This document shows positions 51,011-63,100 of a stretch of 64,000 nucleotides of DNA, piece by piece. How positions within the stretch are numbered: the stretch's first letter is position 1; each line of letters starts with the position of its first letter. Under the pieces are notes generated by a model. It ran no database searches, was not told the origin of the DNA, and was given only the letters and a program-made list of their open reading frames with translations. The position numbers and the translations under genes were made by a program. The stretch lies in NCBI GenBank assembly GCA_964019415.1, contig OZ025888.1:1327383-1391382 (forward strand), given 5' to 3'. Source of the DNA: Ianthella basta (taxonomy: Eukaryota > Porifera > Demospongiae > Verongiida > Ianthellidae).

Positions 51011-53059
51011 GCATCCAGGACATTACTCAGGAAGTTAAGTCAAACTGTGTGTGTGTATTATGTAATCTAAGTGGAATGAAGCCATTGGTGGGAGTGTGGA
51101 TGGTGTTCATGGTCAAGCCATACGTAATTGTGGAGATTGCACCAGTCCCAACCGGAATGAGTCAGCAATGATTGTACCAACAGGCCTGCCCTGGCCATGG
51201 AGTCCCAACCATAGTCAGTCAGCAATCATTTGTGTGGGTTCTATCTTCCCCATGGGACACTGATAATGAAGAAGATCCTCTTGTGTATATGGGCGGTTGC
51301 ATGCAGTAATTACATACCACTGCAGAGGCACACTTACCAGCATGTTGACCAGTATTGGTGCCTCAGCAAGCTGGGGGACTGCAGTCTTATTGATGCACGG
51401 CAACCAGTGATTGCCCCCATCCCTACATAAGTCATACAACAAAGATGGAAGAGCCATAGAGAGCTTTATTTTGCCATTATTCAAGCTCATTGATCAGTGT
51501 GATGTACTGATGGCCCTCTGGTCCTCTCTGTTCTGTCCCCTTTCAAGAACATATATCTGTTGTGATGTCTGCAGTCTCCACTTATCTGCGTGCGGTGGTT
51601 ATAAAAGCAGCTAGGCATCCAGCTTCAAACATTAGTATATATATGCCATATGGATTAGCCAAATATGACATAACAGCTGTCTGTGGCTTTTCAATTTCAG
51701 TTGGATGACGGGGGGGGAGGGAGTGATCAATGGTTGCTAAAATTAGGTCTTCCGTCCCCCAGCTCACAGAGACACCATATGCATGCAGTAATGGTGATGC
51801 ATGTTGGTTGGCATAATGACCAGTGACAGGAGCGCATAATGAGAAAAAAGGGAAGAGGATGCATACCCCCTGTCCCTTCAGCTAAAGCTGTGGAAGTGCC
51901 CCCACCTTGGCCCTAGAAGATTCATGGAGGTGTACTTGCTTCTGTCCTGCACTTTACTGTATCCAATTTTTGTGCGCTAGTACTGTTACATTTGCCTTTC
52001 TACATATAAGGTCCATGTAATGCCTTAGAAGAAGGTGAAAGAATGCTGAAGATACAAAACTATTGTCATACATAGCTGCAGAACCATTAATTTATTGCCT
52101 GTCTGAGAATGGACAGAGCAAGTATACCTAGTAGGAGTGAAATCTTATGATTACCATACAAATAAACCCACAGCTGCTGAGTCAACCAGGATTGGGTTGT
52201 TCACACTATCAAGGGAGGCCGGGCATTGAAGCCCATTATGGCATGGAGACAATTTGAAGTCACTGCTATTACCCACTAGTACACATAGAAAATAGCAAAG
52301 CATGATGGAATAGTCAAAAATATGACAAATTTGTTCACTAATTAGATTAACTCAAATATTAGTGGGTAACTTCAATGGTTTCAAAAATTACCCTTGTGGG
52401 CTTGTTTATATGTCATTTCTACAGAACCACCCACACACATCCTCTTGAGGGCAGATGATGGCTCTCTATGGCTTCTGCTTGTCTGCTATACTGTCCATCT
52501 GTGAAATTCAGAATATTATACTTCGAACTGTAACCCTGCCCCCATGGTGTATGTCATGAGATGTGGCCTGCAGCTGGGTGTATTGGCAATAATAGTCTTG
52601 GACTTCAACACCAAGACATCTGTGTTCGCCGCTTCCTCAACTTCCTACATCTATCATTTCTTCTTCTGAATTGTGGGGAATTACGTATCTCATCAGTTCC
52701 AACCCTCAGGCTGACTGGTAAACTCTTTGGTTTGCCTGGGGTGTGTTTTCACAGTCTAATCCCCTTAGTTGCAGGGGATACTTGGCCTAGTATTAGTCCA
52801 ATCATAGATACTTGACCCTATTGTTAAATGCAATGTCTTGGATGCTGAAGGTACAAAGCTGGCTATGGAAGGAAATACCATCAAACAAGGTACCATTATT
52901 ATAATCATTGTATAATTCAGTAGGTTAGAGCCAGTTCAGGCCAGTATGATGATGAAATCTTAAGCTGCATGCTGACTGACTGTTCTATAATATAATAATG
53001 GGGTAATATAATTATCATGGTTTCGAGTTTAACCAATGTGGGTGCATGCATGTGTGCAT

Positions 53060-53600
53060 GACGTTTCCTCACCACATACACCACATTTAAGTCCTCTGAG
53101 TAGGCGGGGAGACATCTCCTAAGATAGCCATCACTTATGTATCAACCGCATGGCACCAGTATCCCTTTGTGAGGGCAGGGTGATATAAAGTTCATTATGG
53201 CTTCTGTTTTGTCTACAATTATGTGTAACTGTACAAATTCAAAGCACACTTTGAACTGTAGACACCCAGTGGGTGGTGAGATATGCATGCATGCATGACT
53301 GTACAGTGCTATAGTCTCTGACTGCTTTGCCCCCAATTTATCTGTAGGTTTGCCTCTTCCTTAACTGATTCTCCTTGTCTAAGCCATCTGAATCAGCCAC
53401 TCCATCTTAAATGTCCATATCTGCAGTTTGTTCTTTCAAATTGTGAGAAACAATCTAATTTGCATTAAATCTCAGACTAGCAGTGACTGACACTCCCAGG
53501 CTTGACTGTGGGCTGACTTAGTTCACACTCAAATCTTCCTAACTGCATTGATAGACCTGGTGTGTGTGCATCATTAGTGTTGACTCTGCAACCCAACAGG
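53060..53600. repeat. Spacer repeat block, copy 2
   Basis: About 2.6 kb from copy 1 in the same orientation. The middle stretch at about 52,100-52,750 also resembles the A-B spacer at 34,160-34,600, so the whole block appears to be a tandem spacer duplication. Confidence 0.8.
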
Positions 53601-53866
53601 TCTGGAACCAACGTTCACTAACAGGGGAATCTGGTGTGGGTAAAGAATTAAAATTTACTTTCTGCTTAGAAATCACTTATAACCTACAAAAGGTGATGTA
53701 ATATTTTGGATTCACTATGCATATAATACAAACATAAGTTCTTAGGCATGCATTAATATGTCATTTGGCTCTATCATAAAAAACCTATAACTGGAGGTCG
53801 CTCATGATAAGCTATAATTATACTAGTAAATATCCCATTAGATGCAACTTGCATAGCAGCTATACC

Positions 53867-54438
53867 CTAGTCTCGTTCCCAGACCTTTCCCCGTGGGCGA
53901 GGAAGGGTCTGGTGAAAGTGGGCAGGAAGTTTGGGCACAATGGAATGTAATTATGGCTGATGACGTAATGCTGCGTGTGATTAGTTACGGCTTCTCTGCA
54001 TCTGACGCTTTCGATCACCAGTTGCTATTCTGTGCGAAGCAGGGGACTCACGACGTTGACAATCGAGGTAGGGCTGGCGCGCTGGCGTAGAACATCGTAA
54101 ACGGCGGGCAGCGGAGCATAGCAGAGCGATTTTCTGCCGCCTGTTGGCAGAGTTACGAAGACGTCTTTGCCGCAAGCGAAGTTCGACACTGTCTGGTACG
54201 GCTTATATCCAAGCTCTTTAGCTGTTCTGGAGATGGCTGGGCTCACTTCTTCAACTACAAATCTGCTTACGTACGCACTCGCAAATATAACTCGTTCGCG
54301 AGGCGATAATTTGCGCAATATTCCGCTACTAGCAATCTGATTGGCGCTGCCCACATTCCGGCAGCGGTCATGAGAACCTATTTTCACCAGACCTTCCTGC
54401 CCTCGCGCGCGCTTCGGAAGGGTCTGGGGACGAGACTA
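53867..54438. mobile_element. TIR transposon, 572 bp, with 8-bp target duplication
   Basis: Ends are tagtctcgttcccagacc and ggtctggggacgagacta, which are inverted copies. Flanks are the direct repeat gctatacc (53859-53866 and 54439-54446). An 8-bp duplication fits hAT-type integration. The interior is CpG-rich and carries a helicase fragment instead of a transposase, so the element is non-autonomous. Confidence 0.82.
54027..54270 (-). pseudogene. RecQ-like helicase N-terminal fragment inside the TIR element
   Basis: Reads AKELGYKPYQTVSNFACGKD, VFVTLPTGGRKSLCYAPLPA, SIVNVVSPLL, which matches the start of a RecQ/DExH helicase core (Q motif, Walker A, motif Ia). The Walker A loop is TGGRKS where TGxGKS is expected, so the glycine before Lys is Arg. 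No motif II or later is present, so this is a truncated capture. Confidence 0.65.
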
Positions 54439-54753
54439 GCTATACCATATATGTGAAAATGCATGCATATAAGTAGAATCTGATCAGTGAACCATAAAGG
54501 TTTTGGGCTTATAAGCTTTAGTTCCAGCTATGTATTACCACAAGAATACAGCAAGCTATGTATTACCACAAGAATACAGCAAGCCTAGGAAAATTACTAT
54601 AGATGCCATTTTAATCCAGTAGTAAAGAGTGCCAGGGTATTACCATTCGCATCCATATTTTACCATAGCAAATTTGTTGTATACATTTTAGGCAATGAGG
54701 TGTACATGCACACAGTTATCTAATCTAGTGCTGTAATCCTATATATAGCTATT

Positions 54754-54938
54754 CTACAGTAAGTCCATCTTGATGTCATCCGTATTTGGCTTTGCAATTG
54801 ACTTTGTCTTCATCTTCATCTTGGCCCGCACTAGAGTCCACAGCAGCACTGCTAGTACAATGAATGCAGCAATGACCAGTACTCCCAACACTGGCAGAAC
54901 AACAGCGAGAACAACGATCGTAGAACCATCAGATGATC
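54754..54938 (-). CDS. Gene C: transmembrane helix and tail exon
   Basis: 185 bp ending in TAG. Helix VVLAVVLPVLGVLVIAAFIV and on to VLLW, then VRAKMKMKTKSIAKP and C-terminus DDIKMDLL. Confidence 0.88.
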
Positions 54939-57104
54939 CTATAAACAGCAGAGTGATAGCAAAGTTACTGCAGTGCTTTATGGGTTGGTTGTCATTGACT
55001 GAATGCATGGTTGCAATCAGTTTTTGTTATTTGCTACATAATCAAGCTAGCGTTGTCATGCACCATGGTGAGACCTTTACTGTACCCAATTCTTTGGGCA
55101 GATGGTAAGGAGTATATACAGAGTATGTGGCTAATGTAAGTGACTACAACCAGTGACTGTTTGTGGTTTGACAGTGGTCTGGAGTACACTTTTGGGAAGA
55201 ACATTGCTCAAAATCAGTACCTGTCTATATTGTAGCTCTCATGCTGTCTATTCACATTCTGTGGAGGCGTTATTCTCTTGGTACAGAAACGTCCCTAGGG
55301 CAGATCGAGAAACTTTTATGACTGGTTTCCAATGCATAGCGGTATAGCTATAAGGAAGCATAGATATTATAAGACTGATACATGCAAAAACTAGCCAGAG
55401 GTGATCTGACCAGTTTCTGGAAACCTTGGAAACACCCCTGGATCTGCCCTTGTGTCCACATCATTCTCAGTATTCAATCATCTAATACAAAATTTTAGTA
55501 CCAACCAATTTTGAAAAATTTTAAGTCAAGAATTTTGGCAGATACTAAATTTTGTGATTTGAATTTTTTGCGCATAAAAATATTTTTCACTTGCAGTGAA
55601 TTAGTGATTTTTGCAATACTTGCTAAATTTGCTAAAGTTTGTATTATACCACTGCCTGAACTAGACTTGTAGCTGCCGTAATTACGTCAGTAGCTTAATA
55701 ATCAACTACTGATTATATAACCGAACACAACAATTAGAACATCAGACCCAAGAAGCATATTTATATAATTAAAATGAATTAACATTATAAATACTATACA
55801 ATAGAACTGCCATGGAGGAAGCAGAGTTAGTTTTCCATATGACATTGTATTATCCTAGCAAGTACTTAATATCATGATAATACAAGAATAGATGTATAAT
55901 TGCGTGTGCAAAACTGTTCTTTTGCCATACCTTTCTGAGTCTCTGGTAGCTCCACAGTGATAAAGACAGGCTCACTAAACACTCCCTGGTAGTTGTCTGC
56001 ATTCATCCCAGCACACTGCACAATGTCGTATAATAGCATACAGAAGAGGAGAGGTAATCACTTATCATATTATAGTGAACATAAAGCACAATATTATGCT
56101 ACCTAATTATTCCTGATGATAACACAATGAAGCATAGTGAGAGTATATAACATGATCAAGCCAAAATTTGGTTTAATATCGTTCCTTCCGAGTTCTTGCA
56201 TCTTTTATGGTTGCCAACATATCTAAGAGATAGTGAAAGATTGAGCATCGAATGTTGTTCAGAAACTCCTCCTTTTTAAATAGACAGTTTTGACTGGTTA
56301 TATGCTCAAATTTCTAACCACTGACTGGGAACCTACCCAAAGGGCGGGTATTCAGCTAGTATAAGTAGTAATTCCACATAGACATCTGTACAATTCCCCA
56401 TTATACAGCTATGCACGCATGCGTAATGTCATGTAATCAGCTGTGGCAGCTGTGGTAGATCCCTGGCCTACCTGCACTTTGTATTCTCCCGCTTGCTTAA
56501 CAGAGACATTAGTATTCTCAGATGGCTTCATTCTGACCTGCGAGGTAAACCCAGTTCTGAGAGATGTGTAGTTACAGACATACTCAACAGCAATGTCTTG
56601 AGGTTGAAAGCCATCAATGGAGAACATGCCCCTGCCCACAGTGACATTGGGAGGAGGAGGCTGTTCAGGTGCTGTTTTGGAAGAAGAGAATGCAGGGCAA
56701 GTATATATACAAGAAATATTTAATAATTTCTTTTCAAAAACTATACAAAAGTTTCATCTGCCAGTTACTGTTCCTTACCTGCAATAGCAGTGGTGAAGTG
56801 ATTGGTCTCACTCTTAAAGACTCCATCTAGATCACGCAGGCAGTACCTGTGGTAAGCCACCACCCTCAGAACACACTGTGAGGGAGCAGGGAGGCTAGTG
56901 AGAGTGTAGGTGAGTCCTTCAATGTTCTCATCCACCAACTGGTAGCTGCTCTCATTCCCACACTGGCTGTAGAGGGCATAACGCATGCCAGTTGCCAACA
57001 GTGGGTCATCAGTCTGAGCAGCCTGCCAAGTGACAGTGGCTGATCCTGGTAGGACTTCAGGAGTGGCTACCACTTGAGGGCTAGTGTCTGGACACCCTGC
57101 AGTG

Positions 57105-57186
<82 letters not shown>

Positions 57187-60100
57187 GTGTGAGTGGATCA
57201 AGGATGGACACCAACCTTAGTCATATAAGTAATGGAAGTAATACAACAAAGAAGTGTATGCAAATCATTAATGAGCTTTCATGAATTAGAGTATCACTTG
57301 CATGTGCGATGAGTGTCCAGATATGTGAGATGCACATGCAACTGAGAAAGCAGCAAGGTCTATGCGTATAGAGAGCTTTAATTAGAAGAACTGTATACTC
57401 AACCAAACAGCACCAATTTTTTGACAGGGTATAATTATAGAGGCCTTGGATTCATTGCTGCATGGCTTCCTATGCATATATAGCCTCACTCTGAGTTGTG
57501 TTGAAGGTGAAATTGATGGACTGCTCTGGACACAGTGTACTAGCAGTGAAGGCAGTGATGGTCACTGAATACTCAGTCACTGCTTCCAGGTCGGAAAGGA
57601 TAGCCTGTGTTTCTGCTGTGCCTTCCACTGCAGATGTTCCATTCTTCCAGTCAACGCGGTATGTGAATGACCACATGTCTGGGGTTGATGGTCGGTCCCA
57701 CAATAGGGTGACATTGGGAGGGAGTGGAATGCTCACCCTTTGCTTCTGAGGAGATCCTGGACAATCTGAGCACAATTTAGCATCAAAATTCATTTTTATC
57801 CGTAATCACTAGATGACAGATAAATGTATATGGTGCATCAACTTACCCACACATGGGAGTGATGATTCGGATTCATCAATCCTCCCAGTGCCATTCATAC
57901 AGGAACACGCCCTGACCACACCCCCTGGTGAGGAGCTATGTGCTGGGCAAGGTAGACATTTCTCCACAGTTTCCCCAATGTACTCATTGACTGAACACAC
58001 TGTGTGTGAAATGATAAGGAATAATCATTGAACATGCCAACTGCAGACCAGCTATGCGAGTGCAGTAATACTATACAATAATCATGACATTATGCTATAT
58101 ATAATTTTAGCAGTAGGAATGATTGGCAGATTGCTCTCAAAACTGCCAGTCTACCAAAATGGATTCCCCATCAAAAGTTCTGCCAATTCAGTTTATACTA
58201 TAGAACACTAGTTTATGCTGTAAATGGATCACCTGAGCTATGACTTATAGATGAGCATATTTTAGCACTCAACGTATAGAACATCCTATGGAAGCTACTT
58301 GAGGCTTACTAGCTTACCTGTCATAAAACCACCTGTTGTATCTTGAAGAGGGTCATCCACATCTAGCAAGCAGAGGTCACTGTGCACCACCACCCTCAAC
58401 ACACACTGGGTCAGGGTGGGCAGGGTAGTGATGTTGTAAGACAGTCCCTGGATGTCATCATCAATCAGTTGGAAGGTGGTCTGTGTTCCACACTGACTGT
58501 ACAGTGCATATCTGATCCCTGTCACTAGAGGGTCACTGGAGCCAGCAGCTGTCCAGTTCACCCTGACAACACCAGGTTGCACTGTAGGAGAGCCACTGAA
58601 CATAGGGGTGGGGCTGGGGCATCCTGTAAGAAAATTACATTCATACCAATTGCAGTTGGAGAGACTCAACATTCTAGGGACAAAAAATCTCTAGGACTCT
58701 TGCTCAATCAATCTGTATATGTAGCTCATGCACAATTCCAATACCCAGAAAACTAATCTGCCAGAAACCTAGTCAATACTCACTTTGAGTCGTGTTGAAG
58801 GTGAAGTTGATGGACTGCTCTGGACACAGTGTGCTGTCAGTGAAGGCAGTGATGGTGACTGCATACTCAGTCACTGCTTCCAGTCCTGACAGTGTCCCAC
58901 GCATGTCTGTTGTGTCTCCCACAGCAGATGTCCCATTCTGCCAGTCAATGCGGTACATGAAGGACCACATGTCTGCAGTTGATGGTTGGTCCCACAGCAG
59001 GTCCACATTGGGAGGGACAGGACTAATCACTGTGATATTGTCTGGAGGTCCTGGACAATCTATAGTTGAAGAAAATGATTTGTACACATGTTCGCAGATG
59101 ATTGTATATATATAAAAAAAACTATCAAAAGTTTTTACATTTGCATAATAATTATTATAAAACATTGAAATTATACTGTAAACAAATTCAACTGATGCAA
59201 TTACGTTCAACATAAAAATACTCACCCACACATGGTATTGTTGGGTCTGATTCATTGACCTTCCCTGTACCATCCATGCAAGGACACTCCCTAACCACAC
59301 CCCCAGGTGAGGAGCTCATTGCTGGACAAGGTTGACATGCCTCTGGAGTTCCTCCCACATACTCATTGACTGGACACACTGTGCAAAAATATGAAGGAAG
59401 AAAGAGTGAGGAACAAGAAATGGTTACTTCAAATTGGGAATAGTGGATTGAGTGAGATTGTACTCAAGGTACAAATTTTGATCAATTGAACATGAAAGTC
59501 ATGTACATGTGGGCAGGTAGATAATTACTGTACGTGTTTATGTACTATGTTTCAGGGCATGCAAGCCTACTACTTTACCTGTTCTGAAGCTGTTTGTTGT
59601 GTTTGAAGTAGGACCATCCACATCCAGCAAGCAGTGGTCACTGTACACCACCACCCTCAACACACACTGGGTCAGGGTGGGTAGGGTAGTGATGTCGTAA
59701 GACAGTCCTTGGATGTCATCATCAATCAGTTGGAAGGTGGTCTGTGCTCCACACTGACTGTACAGTGCATATCTGATCCCTGTCACTACAGAGTCATTGG
59801 AATCTGAAGCTGTCCAGCCTACTCTAACAACACCAGGCTGCACTGTAGGAAGACCATTGAACATTGGCGGAGGACTGGGGCATCCTGCAATATAATGTAT
59901 ACATACAAACATTAATACCGGAGACTTGGCATTGACATACAATAATGTAGTCATAAAATTTGAGAAGTGAAACAGCCTACTTCGATTTTAATCAAGCACG
60001 AGTCTATGTGGGGTTGCTGCATAACCTGATTCTTCAGCATATGACTTGACTGACTGATATATATTATATATATTTATCTGCCACTCACTCTGTGTCGTAC

Positions 60101-63100
60101 TGAATGTGAAGTTGATAGACTGCTCTGGACACAGTGTGCTGTCAGTGAAGGCAGTGATGGTGACTGCATACTCAGTCACTGCTTCCAGTCCTGACAGTGT
60201 CCCACGCATGTCTGTTGTGTCTCCCACAGCAGATGTCCCATTCTGCCAGTCAATGCGGTACATGAAGGACCACATGTCTGCAGTTGATGGTCGGTCCCAC
60301 AGCAGGTCCACATTGGGAGGGACAGAGCTTGCTAGCCTTGGGTTCTGAGGAGGCCCTGGGCAGGCTGTGGTTGAGAGAATTAATCTTAGGACAAAAACTA
60401 CTAAGAGCTGCATAACTACTGTACGATATGTAGTGGACTTATAATACAGGCAAGGAGTCTGAACTGTAACCTCAGCAAGCAAATTACAGTTGATCTGAAG
60501 CTACCAATTTATGCATTTTAGTGCAGTAGCACTGTACAGTCAGCCTCTCAATAACTCACCCACACATGGCAGTGATGGATCTGATTCATTAACCCTTCCA
60601 GTACCATCCATGCAAGGACACACCCTGACCACACCCCCAGGTGAGGAGCTCATTGCTGGACAAGGTTGACATGCCTCTGGAGTTCCTCCCACATACTCAT
60701 TGACTGGACACACTGCATGTGTATTGTTAAGGTTTCAGACAGAGACAGACTGAATGAATCAAATGCATGGAACAAGAGAAATGGACTGGTACAGATGTAT
60801 GCTGACTGTACAGATTTGGTTCATAGCTCACCTGTTGTGAAGGGGTCTGTAGTGTCTTCAAGAGGCCCGTTCACATCCAGCAAGCAGTGGTCACTGTACA
60901 CTGCTACCCTCAACACACACTGGGTCAGGGTGGGCAGGGTAGTGACGTTGTAAGACAGTCCCTGGATGTCATCATCAATCAGTTGGAAGGTGGTCTGTGC
61001 TTCACACTGACTGTACAGTGCATATCTGATCCCTGTCACTAGAGGGTCACTGGAGCCAGCAGCTGCCCAGCTCAGCCTGACCACACCAGGCTGCACAGTG
61101 GGAGAGCCACTGAACATTGGTGGAGGACTGGGGCACCCTGCATTGTAGGTAGTTATGATGGCTGATACGGAATTGATTATGATCAGTAGTCAAAGTGTAT
61201 ATAGTGTGGTCATGAGAAATTGGGAGCATATTGGGAATAACATTGCAACTAACTTTGGCTTGTCATGAATGTGAATGCTGTGGATTGCCCTGGACAGAGA
61301 TTGCTGACAGTGAAGGCAGTGGTCACCACAGAGTACTGGGTCGCAGCTTGGAGTCCAGGTATCTGAGCAGTAGTGCCTGCTTGTCTGGGTACAATGATGG
61401 TTCCATTTGGCCATGAAACCTGGTACACAATGGTCCAGTCACCAGTGTCAGATGGAGGTGCCCAGGACAGAGTAGCTTTAGGAGGGATGCTACTAATAAT
61501 TGTGGGTGCCTCTGGAGCTCCTGGGCAAGCTGTATAAAATGTCAACACATGACCAAGCAGGATTGACAACTCAAAAGCTAGAAGGTGAATTATGTGCATT
61601 CTACTTTAATATGCAGAGAACACATTACTCTCAGTGTGTATAAATGTTATGTGCCCTGTGTGAAACATTCATTAGGCATACATACATACTATACATGCAA
61701 AAGAAAAAGCTATCTGAAATGGTAATAAGTAGGTCTGTAGACAGGCATTCCTCTCCAAATTATGAAAAAGAAACAGGCTAATAATACATATGGAAATAGT
61801 CCACCTAATGGCCAATACCTATATACACCATACGGTATTTTGACAATATGGATATGTGTCTGGTCACAGGTCATTATTACGCAGGTTTATACTTAGGCTT
61901 CTGCTGGCTGCTCACACTCACTTTGAGTAGTGCTGAAGGTTAAGTTGACTGACTGCTCTGCACACAGTGTGCTGTCAGTGAAGGCAGTGATGGTCAATTC
62001 GTACTGAGTCTCAGCCTCCAGACCAGACAGAATAGCATGTGTGTCTGCTGTGCCTCCGACAGCAGATGTCCCATTCTGCCAGTCAACTAGGTACATGAAG
62101 GACCACATGTCTGCGGTGGCTAGTTGGTTCCAAGATAAGGTGACATTGGGAGGGACTGGGCTTGTCACCGTGACGTTCTCTGGAGGCCCTGGACAATCTA
62201 TGGTTGAATGGCCGGGTATGGCTAAACAACATACATACAGATGTGCCATACCTAACATTTTCACAAAGAATGACTTTGCATGAATTATAATTTCAGCTCA
62301 ATGCATGCAGAATGCTTCAAAGACTCACCCACACATGGCAGTGAAGGGTCTGATTCATTGATCCTCCCAGTACCATCCATGCACGGACACACCCTGACCA
62401 CACCCCCAGGTGAGGAGCTCATTGCTGGACAAGGTTGACATGCCTCTGGAGTTCCTCCCACATACTCATTTACTGAGCACACTGGGTGAAGAACATGAGA
62501 AGGAGACATTGAAAGTTATTGATCATGTTTTTGCTTTAACAATTTGGTATGACTGAGTAGTACAATGTCTCTCTTGTATACACCTCAATCAGTATGGATA
62601 TATACGGTATACGCAAGGCCATACGGATTATGAATTTCTTTTATTAGTGTAGTAAGATTATGATGTTATTCTAGTACCTGTTCTGAAGGGGTCTGATAGA
62701 GATCCATTCACATTTGGAAAACAATAGTCATGATCACTGTACACCACTACCCTCAGCACACACTGGGTCAGGGTGGGCAGGGTAGTGATGTTGTAAGACA
62801 GTCCCTGGATGTCATCATCAATCAGTTGGAAGGTGGTCTCTGCTCCACACTGACTGTACAGTGCATATCTAATCCCTGTACGGGACGTCACTACAGAGTC
62901 ATTGGAATCTGAAGCTGTCCAGTTCACCCTGACAACACCAGGCTGCACTGTAGGAGAGCCACTGAACATTGGTGGAGGGCTGGGGCATCCTGCACATTAT
63001 AAGCCATAGGCAATAAATGTGTACCATTTTCTTTGCAATATAATTTCTATATAGCTAGCCATAAAACGTGTACCTGCATTAATGTTATAACTAACTTTGG

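Larger units (their letters stand above)
48520..54753. other. Spacer between genes B and C
   Basis: About 6.2 kb with no intact gene. It holds a decayed reverse-transcriptase remnant, a (GAT)n tract, a tandemly repeated spacer block (about 50,490-51,010 and 53,060-53,600) and a TIR element carrying a helicase fragment. Confidence 0.6.

Noticed and set aside
57084..57284. Arg-Glu repeat protein
   Set aside because: Translation of the (GA)n microsatellite.
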